Shown here: positions 55,072-64,000 of the stretch, in pieces
How the letters are laid out: each line of letters begins with the position of its first letter
How positions within the stretch are numbered: the first letter of the stretch is position 1
From: Erythrobasidium yunnanense
Taxonomy: Eukaryota > Basidiomycota > Cystobasidiomycetes > Erythrobasidiales > Erythrobasidiaceae
Assembly (NCBI GenBank): GCA_001600175.1
Contig: BCJC01000006.1
Location: 1,069,968-1,133,967, forward strand
DNA length: 64,000 bases
Direction of reading: 5' to 3'
Position numbers and translations under genes: made by a program
The notes under the pieces: model-generated
Databases searched by the model: none
Told to the model about the DNA's origin: nothing
What the model saw: the letters and a program-made list of their open reading frames with translations, nothing else

Positions 55072-56415
55072 TTACTGATGTTTGTCGATTGTGCCTGTCT
55101 TCTCGAAGAAAATGGAGCCATCGTACACTTTCCGCATCTGAGAATTGCAAGGAATGTCAGAGTGTAGGTATTATGCGCAGAGAGGACTAGACGTACATCC
55201 TCCTTGTAGACGATACCATCCTCTTTCGCAACAAGGAAGTATGTCAGGATCCATTCGACGAGCGATGCGAGCATTCCTGCAAAGTCTGCCACGACTCTGT
55301 TCCCATGGATCATTCTCATTCCGTCCATGAAGGTCAATCCACCCTTCTTCTCTCTGTCGTACTTTTCAAAGATGTTTTCGAACAATGCAGGGTGGAAGCG
55401 ACCCTCTTGATCGAATGTGTGAGTATCAGAGCCATGCTTGGTGCGGTGCAGATTCTTAACTTTCAAGCGGAACAGAGGATCCGGTAGCAGCCTGCGAAGA
55501 AGTATGAACAAGGAGCTTGGCAAGACTGGTGAGCTGATCGCACCAGTTGTCTGAGCCAAACCAGGAGAATCTGAAGAAAGCGTTAGTAAAGGATTTAGTG
55601 TGTTGAGGTGAAAGCAACTGACCCAGCATGGATGATGACGGTTGCGCCTATGATGATCCACAGCGGGTAGCCTAGCTGCCACAGACCTCTCCAGGTGTCG
55701 CTCTAGAAACAAAAGTCAACTACGGCCTATTGCGTTACTACCCGATGCTGCGTACCGGCCAGATCACACCATCGCAGTCGGGGTCAAAGAAGAGACAGTG
55801 CTAGAGAAGGCAGACGATAAGCTTGGCTGAACTCAATTAGATGTAGAGAGACCTGCCTGCTGCAGAGTCGAGTAATTCTTGTGCTGCTTGGCCCAGTTGT
55901 TACGCTGCCAAAGTAGATGTTTCAGATAAGAACGGCATCTTAGTAGCGGCGCCAGCTTACCTGGGTCCCGAAGGGGCATTCCCTTGATACTGCGAGGTTT
56001 GCTCTGGGTAGATCTAGCAGGAGAAGTCAGAGAAAAGCCGTACTGCGCGTGCCGAACCCACTTACGAGGCTTGTACTGGGAAGGCGATGAGCAGTCGGCT
56101 CAGTAAGAACTCCGTCAGTATCGAGAGTCAGAGACAGCGCACAATCTTGTCATCATAGTCTGTTGCGATGGGGTCTGAAGATGAGTATGGAAGATCAGGA
56201 TCTTTCTTGACAGCCGGATTTCGGGGAAATCTTCGCTCAAGCTCACGCTTCTTCATGACATGTCCAGGAATCTCTACATCAAAGTCGTACTTGCTGCTGT
56301 CGCTGTCTTGCTTGTTGAAGAGCTCGTTTGGCATATCTTCTCCGGTTGTGGTCGCAGCGCCGCCGTTCTTTCTGCTGAGGCTATCTACGAGCTCCATGGA
56401 TGGTCCAGGAGCCAT
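55072..56415 (-). CDS. Caleosin (lipid-droplet calcium-binding peroxygenase family)
   Basis: Haem- and calcium-binding protein of lipid droplets; plant and fungal members act as peroxygenases. The start is MAPGPSMELVDSLSRK at 56415. The single EF-hand follows the haem-binding His: LQQHCLFFDPDCDGVIWPSD. Next is the hydrophobic anchor with LWQLGYPLWIIIGATVIIHA, then WLLPDPLFRLKVKNLHRTKH, GRFHPALFENIFEKYDREKK and MRKVYDGSIFFEKTGTIDKH. Seven or more short introns are present. One (55856-55801) needs a GC donor (GCAGGT) to keep LQQ joined to HCLFF; the nearby GT would hit a stop. It lies between CKS1 (convergent) and EPL1 (same strand). Confidence 0.92.
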
Positions 56416-56747
56416 GTTGTAATGTATGTAGCTACTTTTGGATGGAATATTCTTCACTTTCTTCTCTTCCCAGTCGCTCTCTCCCTGCTGCCTTCTCCTC
56501 TCTGCCTTCTCAGCCCGCCCAACTTCGATGATCGCCGATGTACCAGAATCACGTGACATTGAGACAGCGAGCAGAGACCAATCAGATTAGACTAGGTCAG
56601 ATACCGTAGAGACACAGAGCAGATCTACAGAGAGCATCTGCTCAACCCTTGAGACCACTCCACTCAAGCAAGAAGGCCACCTCGTATTTTCTACATTTAT
56701 GCCGACACTATCGATTCGACTTCCATCTATATCTACAGTGATCTAAG
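56416..56747. other. Caleosin promoter / EPL1 3' flank
   Basis: The 332 bases lie between the EPL1 stop and the caleosin start, both on the minus strand. They hold no recognisable gene and should contain the caleosin promoter and EPL1 poly(A) region. Confidence 0.4.
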
Positions 56748-59386
56748 CTACGCTAACCCTCCTCCACCATTCTCCCACATAAGCCTTCTGATCTGAGGCG
56801 CCTGCACTGCATGCCCACCCGTTCCATTCGGCAGAGGATTTCCTATACTTCCAGCAGACCCAGACCGCCGAACAGCTTGAGCAGCAGAACCCGTTGGACT
56901 CTGCTGGCCTGGATGTTGCTGCTGCTGCTGATGCGACGATCCATTGGGTAAGCCAGCCGCAGACATCCGCTGAGCCGCCTGCATCATCTGGTTGGCGAGA
57001 TGAGCAGGGACTTGTCCGTTCAGCTGAGGAGCAGGGCCCATCTGAGGTATGTTACCGTTGATCTGCCCATTATTACTCTGCTGTATAGACTGAGGCGCGA
57101 TCCTCTGTCCGGGCAATTTGCCCATGACTTGAACTGGAGGCAAGCGGTCTGGCTCACGTATCTGCCAGCGAAACGCTTCTTCCAGGTGGGCTGTATTGGG
57201 GTAGAGTGTGTCCAGATCGGGACCAGACATGAGAGCGATGCGGGCAGCGCTGTATCGCGTCTCATAGTCGTCCACGATGCATGGGTGTCGAGATTGGGGA
57301 AGTTCGGATGTCGCATCGGAATCATAGCGCCAACGCTCCTCTCGCCGTTTGACAGCTTCCGCATCGAGGCCAGCCTCGCGAGAGAAGAACGGTGTCATGG
57401 AACACCTGACAAGGCGGTCAAGCAGCAGCCGCCCGCCTCGCCCAGCTCGCTTCCGATAGCGCTGTCCAATCTGTTGCATGATCGGTGGAACATGGTTCTC
57501 GAACGCAGTATAGCTGAGAGCCGGCCGTGTGTCCGAGGCAGGAAGATGGATATCCTCCGTATCCCGCCAACATCGCGAGGAATAGGCCAGAGGCTGAGGA
57601 GAAAACGCCGAGTCGGTGTAGTCTTCCCATCCAGTCTCCTGTTCCTTCTTCCGCTGCATGTCTTTTTCGATCCTCTGGTTTGCGTTGACAGTACGGTCTT
57701 TATAGGGTGGAAGGGCATCTTGCAGCAAGCCAGGTGTGACTGGCATAAGACCAGCTCGACTAGGTATGACAATCTTGTTTGAGCTGTACAGACGATCAGT
57801 ACACGGTCATTGTACCAATGGGCGATCCAGACGCACCCGGATTGTTGCAAGCCATATTCATCGCGTCTCCGCTTCTTCTCCTTTCGACGAGCGATCAAAA
57901 GACTCTCATCTCCATCATTCTCGCCAAGCTTCCGCTTAGTCTCACGCAGGAGTGTCCGGGAGTCGAAGATGCCGATTTCGTTCGATATGGTTTCCCGCTT
58001 ACACCGTTCTCGGTCCAGCACTTTGATGAGGAGCTCGTAGGCACTGGATAGATCTGACTTGAGGCGAACAAGCCGCTCTAGGGTTTGCGTGTCCGTCCGC
58101 CTTGTCTTTCGGGCCTGCTTAACTTCTCGCCGTCGGAAGCAGACGTAGGCTGTCTCGCTAGTAATGTCGAACTGCACACTTGCATGTTAGTGTATGATCC
58201 GCTAGGCATTACGCTGCTACAATAACTCACATTCAGTTGCGGAACGATGTTTTTGCCGCCTGCAGCTAGGCGGCGCTCCTTCCAGTGCGGGTAGACCACT
58301 TTGGCTATGCTACGTGTGGTCTTAAGCACATTGGACGGTATATAGGTGGAGAAAGAGGGTTCCAGGTCTTCAAGAGCAGGTATGCGGCTTACGTCCTGCA
58401 CAGATTAGCATTCAGCTTCGCTGACACACACGCATCGTGTAAACGGAGTACTTACCAGGTGTAGAGTAGGGCACTTGCGATCGGTGATGCGCTCAAACAG
58501 GTCCATAACTACTTCGAAGTCGTCTTCTGCTATATGCGAAGGAGGTCCGGATGGTACCTCCTTGCTACTGTCTTTGCGCAGCTGAGATCGCTTCAAGCTA
58601 CTGATGGGATTGAGAGGCGGATAATGGCCATTTTTGGCGATAAGGCTTCCGTCAGTCGGGGCAGGCGAAGGCGGGGTGGAGTCGTTGTTGCCATTCTCTG
58701 CGGGTGAAGGCGATCTAGAAGCTCGGTCTTTGCCGTTGGCAACTGTTCCGGGCTTTCTATTCTCCTTGGATTCCGTATTGTAAGCTTCGAGGAAATCTTC
58801 GTCATCCTCGTCCATGGTATAGGCGATACCCGTCGTCTCCTCGACTGTCTCGCTAGACCGGATGTACGAGTGGGGATCGAAGTATGCGTTGTGGTTGTAG
58901 AATTGTGTGTAGTTGGCAACCATCCCCGTTGCGTCTGGGGTGGGAATATGTGCAATGAGAGGCTTTGCAGGAGGTCCGCCGGAAGTGCTGCCAGGCGCCC
59001 CTCTTGCTGAGCGCGAAAGAGCTGCCGCTGAGGCTGATATGACGGCCTGGAGATGGTGCTCGTGCTCCTCCTCTTTGTCAACTCCCGTCTCGACTCTGAC
59101 AGTCTCGCCTTGTTCGTTGATACTGAAGCCGGGTGGAGGGACGATATTATGATGGTTGGAGGGTGCAGGGCTGCCATGGCCAGCCGCTGAGGACTGGCCG
59201 GTTGTAGCGCCTGTTCCTGGGCCTGCATCGACATCGTCCTCAAACGGGAGATCGAGTGATCCGACATAGATAGGGACGGCCGATTTGAAGTTGATCTTCC
59301 TGTTACGAAAACGAGAGGACTGCAGGATGTTGTTTTCAGCGGGGCACACTGTCTGATTGGACGAACAGACTCACGACTTTTGGCAT
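56748..59386 (-). CDS. epl1: Enhancer of polycomb-like protein EPL1 (NuA4 subunit)
   Basis: Scaffold of the NuA4/piccolo histone H4/H2A acetyltransferase. The N-terminus, after removing an intron that follows MPKV, reads SSRFRNRKINFKSAVPIYVG, as in the EPcA domain. Other landmarks are DSTPPSPAPTDGSLIAKNGH, DFEVVMDLFERITDRKCPTL, YPHWKERRLAAGGKNIVPQL and AYVCFRRREVKQARKTRRTD. A long basic helix follows with LVRLKSDLSSAYELLIKVLD. The C-terminal about 330 residues are Gln/Pro/Asn-rich, with a short poly-Gln run. The start at 59386 is preferred over the next in-frame Met because it supplies the conserved SSRFRNRK junction with a good GTGAGT donor. Confidence 0.92.
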
Positions 59387-60602
59387 TGCTTGTGCGGTTC
59401 CATGGGACGCCTCACAGCAAGCGTACGAGTGCAAGCGTGTCTACTGCACTGCACTACTCCACGCTATGCTGCACACTGCTACCCTTCGGACGGCCTTCCG
59501 ATGCTGGTCCTGCAGGTCACACAAACGAGGTCCGTCAGCATTGGTTCTTTCGGACGCCTTGCATTTTCTATACGCTGAAGTGGTATATGAGAGTGTGTAG
59601 AAATTATATGCCAGCCTGTTCTGCCAGGTTATCGATTGACGCAGTTTTGGCAGGGAAGGCGGCCCAGCGAAGGGAGGGCGCCTGAGGACAAGTCGAGGAA
59701 GCAGGGAAGGGACAGCGATGGCTGCTGAGCGTATAGCTGTGCTGTTTGATAGCTGCCTTTGTGCTCGTCTGCGCTGCCCCTCCCTCCCTCTGGCTGCTTT
59801 CCCTCCCTACCAGGGGAGCCCGCCTTCAGGCTGATTTTGCGCAAAAACGGGCGACGAAAACGGCTGAGAACGATGAGAATTGCGCTGGGAATAGGAAGTG
59901 ACGGAGTGAGGTAGGAGTGGTGTGTTGTGTAGTGTTGCAGTGGATGGCATTGCTCCTGCTCGCTCGCCTTACCCTTTTTCTGCCTTGTTTTCGCCCTTGC
60001 CCTCTGAGCTGCTCCCTTGTCCTCGCCTCTTCGTCTTCTCTGATTTCAGACAAGCAACTCTTCTTTTGAAGGTTGCGGAAATTCAAGGATTTCTGTCGCG
60101 AAAAGACAGGCCAAACGTATAGATCTGTCGTAGCGTAGAAGCTCCAGCCAGATCTATACCGTCTGGTCGTGGTCTTGCTCGTCGACTTGAGTCGAGTCGT
60201 GCTTGGGAATGCAAGGGAACAAGCAAACGGCATGCTATCTGCGAAAGCAATCAACAAGACATAATCTACATGTAGTGTCTAGAAACTGATATACAGAAAA
60301 ACAACTTTGAAATGCAAGCCTTACCCGTTCTCATCTGCTAGCCCGATCGAGATCAGCACTGATTTGGGCTACCATCTTTGTGCATGTCTCACACGCTGCG
60401 TCTTTCATTCCTCCCAACACATCTACTCTGCTGCCTTCTTCTCGGTCCTGCTTTTTCCTATCTTTTTCGTTGCTCTCCCCATCCTCTATCCTGCGTCCAG
60501 CTCACAAGGGAAGCTTGGACTGCAAAAGAAACCGGGCAGGAGTTCTCACCGGCCCCGTACACTTTAGCCTCGATCCTATCAGCTGTTTTTAGCTGCCCAA
60601 GC
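59387..60602. promoter_or_regulatory. 1.2-kb divergent region between EPL1 and the LYR-like gene
   Basis: A long shared upstream region with C/T-rich blocks (for example near 59780-59815 and 60400-60480). Pyrimidine-rich tracts just before start codons are common in fungal promoters. Short open frames show no protein-like conservation. No RNA gene was recognised. Confidence 0.45.
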
Positions 60603-61672
60603 ATGGTAACAGTCCCCTCTGTTCAGATATTTGCGCAGAGCATCACTCCGCCTGCCACTAGACCGCGCCCTTTGCACTACCGAGTGCCGTTCTATAAACT
60701 TGTCCAGCATAGTCGGCCAGTCAAGTGGTCACTCTACCGGCCGCTCCTGCGCGCTGCTCCCTCCCTATCCCACGTACGCCATGTCCAGCAGAGGTGGAGG
60801 ACGCCCTCTAGACTACACCAAGTCAGCCCAAGCAAGACGCTTCAGATCTTGAAGGAGGAACATGACTGGCTTGATACATATCGCCTTGCACGGGATGCTT
60901 CTGGACAGACGCGTGCTGGAAGAGTACAAGAAGCAAAATCGCGCATAGCTGCCCTGGACGACCTTCTTACTTTACAAGGTCGTTGTAAAGAAATGGAGAG
61001 TCTTGCACTGCAGCAATACGTACGTATACCTCCATATCAGTCAGCTCACTTTCCAGTCTGACACAACGTGTTCGATTTCCTCAGCAGGAAGGTTTAAAGA
61101 AAACAGCTGATCGTCTCCAGCCAGTAGTCACTCCAAGCTTTATATTTCCCACTCTCAACAACCCTCCTCTGCCAAGGCTGAAGCCTCAGCCTCTTCACAT
61201 CACAATGCCGATCTTCAAGCGGAGAGCAGCCAGGGATCGGCGTATAGTTCGCGAGCAGTCATGGAAGGAGATGCTTCTGCATGCGCGTCAAGAGCAAGGC
61301 TTTGATGCGTCATTAGGGGTGTTGCCCGATGCTAAAATAGGTACTAGGACAGACTGAATCGCGCTTCTCGACGACTGAGTATGCTATTATCTTCACAGAA
61401 CAGTTCGTGAAAGATACGCTTGGTGACGTTCGCGTTTCTACTGCGCGCGATTTCGCGAGATTAAAGGTGCTGCCGCTTACCTCAACTGATTCGGAAGCCT
61501 TTTTCTTTCGCTGACTACGCACGTCGTTCAGCTTAAGTTCACAGAGGAGATGCTCGCAGCTCGTAACGAATCTCGACGGAAGCGGTCTACGATTCTTGGC
61601 CATATACGACGCAAAACCGAAACTGCAGGAAAGCTTCAGAATATTTACGCGAAGGCTAATGAGCGCGAATAG
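60603..61672 (+). CDS. LYR-motif-like mitochondrial protein, otherwise unknown
   Basis: The N-terminal half has HYRVPFYKLVQHSRPVKW followed by SLYRPLLRAAP. This resembles the Complex1-LYR motif found in small mitochondrial Fe-S and acyl-carrier-binding proteins. Lys/Arg-rich helices follow: LQILKEEHDWLDTYRLARDA, MPIFKRRAARDRRIVREQSW and FTEEMLAARNESRRKRSTIL. The C-terminus is NIYAKANERE at 61672. Introns near 61019, 61339 and 61467 preserve frame and have good signals. The start at 60603 gives a basic, Pro-rich N-terminus plausible as a mitochondrial presequence. The family assignment rests on one short motif. Confidence 0.6.
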
Positions 61673-61779
61673 AGAGTGATCAATGTGTAGCTTCAAGTAT
61701 TAGTGTTGGCTTTGTGTACCACGTATAAGATCAGCGCCGGCTTGCTTCTTCCCGACATCTCGATACACCCAATCGCACA

Positions 61780-62572
61780 ATGTCTGGCAACGCTATCGAC
61801 CCATCTCTACTCTTTCTGCAAGGTCAGCAGCTGTCTGGCCAGGCGCAGCTGCAGCCTTCGAACAAAGGAAAAGGCCGCGCCGACGACAGTATGGATCTCA
61901 CGGAAGGGTTGCAGCACGAACAGCAGAATGGGGACATGAATGCGATGGATCAGCAAGCGCAAGGGAACAGCGAGCAGAACATGCTGCCTGCAAGCGACGC
62001 TCCTATAGACCTTAAAGACGATGCGACTCTGGCGGCTTTCTTAGCAAGGATGGACGAGTATGAGCCCCTTCTGCCAGACGCTGTAACAAAATACTATCTC
62101 GAGAAAGCTGGCTTCCAATGTACCGACGACAAAGTGCAAGTTCTGCCTCTGTCCGGCTACTAATCTAGTAAATGGCCTCTGACAAGAGGTTTACCTGGCA
62201 TACAGCACCCGACTTCTTGGATTAGCAGCTCAGAAGTTTGTTAGCGACATCGCCGGAGACGCCTTCGCATACGCTCGAACGCGGACTACGACTGGTCCAG
62301 GTCGAGCTCCTGCAGCTGGTAATGCAAGCGCACAGCAAGGCGGGAACAAGTACCGAGTGGGTCATGCTCCAGCCTCAGACCACATTCTGCAGTATGAGCT
62401 GATGTACCATCATTTATTCGTGCAGGACCGCACGCGAACGACCCTAACTTTGGACGATCTGGCAGCGGCAATGCGAGAGTACGGTATCGATGCTTCAAGG
62501 TGTGTACGAGTGTTCAAACTAGCAGATCACCTGCTGACTCGGTGCATACATAGAGCGCCGTATTATCGATGA
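61780..62572 (+). CDS. taf10: TFIID/SAGA histone-fold subunit TAF10
   Basis: Shared subunit of TFIID and SAGA. The start is MSGNAIDPSLLFLQGQQL, with a Gln-rich N-terminus of about 85 residues. The histone-fold region reads LAAFLARMDEYEPLLPDAVT, KYYLEKAGFQCTDDKV, then KRLLGLAAQKFVSDIAGDAF and YARTRT. After a Gly/Ala-rich loop come LTLDDLAAAMREYGIDASRA and PYYR, the family C-terminus (normally RPDYY or similar). The last intron splits the Arg codon before APYYR. Stop at 62570-62572. Convergent with the SART3-like gene. Confidence 0.94.
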
Positions 62573-62728
62573 AGACTGTTTTGCGAGATCACCACGCCGT
62601 AAAGTCATTCCAGCATACCAGTCATTCCATACCCAGACATATTGTCAACCATGATCCAGCACGTAGAAGCGGCCAGTTCAGCGATATGTTGGTAGCCGGC
62701 TTCTTATTGCATCTTCAGTAATCCGCTA

Positions 62729-64000
62729 CTATTTCTTTAACAACGCTTTGAAGTCGGACTGGCTTCGGGCTCCACCCTCTGACTTAGTACTTATATTGCC
62801 ACTGACTGACGGTCCTGCCTCCGCAGGCTTGGGACCGCCTGCCTTCCGAGCAGGTCCTGCACCGATGCCTAGCTTACTTCCTCGACCGCGACCACGACCA
62901 CTTCGAGGTAGGAAAGCTGCGTTTGCTCCTCCTCTGCCCCTCGTGGCTTGGCTACCTTGTGCTGCTGTCCGTGGCTTTTCTTCTGCAACCGCGACCGCTT
63001 CACCTTCGTACAGAATAGGCTCCGCGTGCAGCAGCAATCGACCGGCGTCCTGTTATTGAGGCAGATATGGTCAGAGTGATCCAGCCTGGAGGTATCAAAC
63101 TTACTGCGGCATCCTTGAAGACGACGACCGCTTCTCCCGCCTCTTCGGTAAGCACTGCTTCGATTTCACCGAAGCTCTCGAAGATCTGCTGAATGAGCGG
63201 TTCTTGTGCTGTCGTCGGCAGCTTGGTCACTCGCACACTCCTCAATCGAGTATCGCTCTGTTTCCCGAGACCACTCTCCGGATGTCTATAAGCATAGATT
63301 AGCGACGATAAGTCTAGGATATGCACACGCTTATGTACCTGGTCTTTGCAGTCACCTTGCTATCGGCAAGAACAACTGCTAACCTCTTCTTCTTATATTC
63401 TTTGTTGTTCATGCTCAATGCAGACGTCGCCTCGGCCTGGAGACCAAGATAATACTTCAGCAGCGGCACATGCAGTTGAAAGTACTCTCGACTAACCTCG
63501 TTTTCGAAATCCACGAACCCAAAGCCCTTGCAATTACCCTCTTCATCCTGCCCCACTCGAGCTCCCTTGATAACGCCGAACTGAATCAGGTATATAGTCA
63601 GCGCTCTGCAGTGCTTAATTGATATTGTGCCCCTACATCCTTGAACAGCTTCTTCAGATCGTCGACCGTGGTGTAACGAGATAGGCCGGTTACGTAGATC
63701 TCGCGTCGGTTCGCATTTGCGTCTGTTCGAGCCACTGCTCTCGTCGGATCGCTAAGCTTCACTTGCATGCGCTGCTCAGAGCTTCCACCAGGCTGTGTAT
63801 TGTGTAGCTGCAGCGCGGCCTCTGCGGATGTCTGTTGCAAAGTGAGTATGTCATACTTACGCTACCGCGACTCCGCACGTACCGATGACACGAATTGTAC
63901 ATATGCAAAGCGGCGCGAGCTCTTGAACCGTTTGCTAGGCCATCGTGTATCAAAGATGGTGCCGAACTATGTAAAGAAAACATCACTAAATCTCAAGCAC
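62729..64000 (-). CDS. SART3/Prp24-type U4/U6 snRNP-associated RNA-binding protein, N-terminal part outside window
   Basis: Recycles or anneals U4/U6 snRNPs in splicing. Only the C-terminal part is inside the window. The first visible RRM piece is FGTIFDTRWPSKRFKSSRRF, then AYVQFVSS, closely matching the RWPSKR-RRF-YVQF signature of Prp24/SART3. A second RRM begins REIYVTGLSRYTTVDDLKKL and includes KGFGFVDFENE. A third includes SVRVTKLPTTAQEPLIQQIF and VVVFKDAA. A Gly/Arg-rich stretch follows. The terminus, QSDFKALLKK, fits the short LSm-binding tail of the family. The 5' part lies beyond base 64000, and the exon edge near 63969 is the last supported junction. Confidence 0.85.

Noticed and set aside
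57395-58177. Continuous ORF running through introns of EPL1
   Set aside because: Read-through of a short intron in the EPL1 gene; downstream residues do not match the family, while the spliced frame does.

Overview
This window looks like a chromosome segment from a small-genome basidiomycete fungus, possibly in or near the Pucciniomycotina. Genes are dense on both strands and most are split by introns of about 34 to 90 bases. The introns end in a CTGAC/CTAAC branch site followed closely by AG. The proteins are typical fungal housekeeping proteins (NuA4 enhancer of polycomb, ATG9, a LIM-RhoGAP, FMP27/Csf1-type lipid transfer protein, a fungal caleosin, LCL2). No bacterial operons, CRISPR arrays or intact transposons were seen. 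The species assignment is inference from gene style only.

Layout. 1-10 kb is rich in DNA repair genes: a truncated short-chain dehydrogenase (SDR), RAD10/ERCC1, a second SDR, a mitochondrial FMP32/MCUR1-type protein, the checkpoint clamp RAD9 and the nuclease MUS81. 10-17 kb holds an F-box/RCC1-repeat protein, the cytosolic Fe-S scaffold NBP35, an unknown protein and the Arp2/3 subunit ARPC1. 16.8-26.7 kb is one giant FMP27 gene. 26.9-34 kb holds an AhpD-like protein, ribonucleotide reductase small subunit RNR2 with MluI cell-cycle boxes upstream, tRNA-dihydrouridine synthase DUS1, an ER-type LCL2 gene with an apparent frameshift, and a membrane-anchored methyltransferase. 34.3-36.7 kb holds a SYLF-domain gene followed by 1.3 kb without a gene. 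That interval contains GC-rich hairpins, a telomere-like C-rich tract and a set of strong RNA hairpins ending in a T6 run. 36.7-45.2 kb carries two unknown proteins (one with a C2H2-like finger and an HNH-like stretch), an RNase III-fold protein, a small acidic protein, mitochondrial ribosomal protein bL21m, an RWDD2-like protein and another unknown. 45.4-64 kb carries ATG9, a LIM-RhoGAP protein, CKS1, a caleosin, EPL1, a LYR-like mitochondrial protein, TAF10 and the C-terminal part of a SART3/Prp24-type spliceosomal RNA-binding protein.

Themes. RAD10, RAD9, MUS81 and RNR2 all serve genome maintenance, CKS1 serves cell-cycle control, and EPL1 and TAF10 serve chromatin and transcription. Their co-location is probably a by-product of compactness. 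The splicing is the most informative part of the window: a 4-base microexon in RAD10, other exons of 15 to 17 bases, introns of 34 and 35 bases, at least four likely GC-AG introns, and acceptors that skip an AG lying too close to the branch site. The best candidate for something undescribed is the non-coding interval 35.4-36.3 kb. It could hold a telomerase RNA processed from the tail of a protein-coding transcript, another structured RNA, or in part a nuclear copy of mitochondrial DNA. The sequence alone does not decide between these.

All gene models were built by eye from conserved protein frames and splice signals. Exon edges that affect conserved motifs are stated in the entries; others are approximate.
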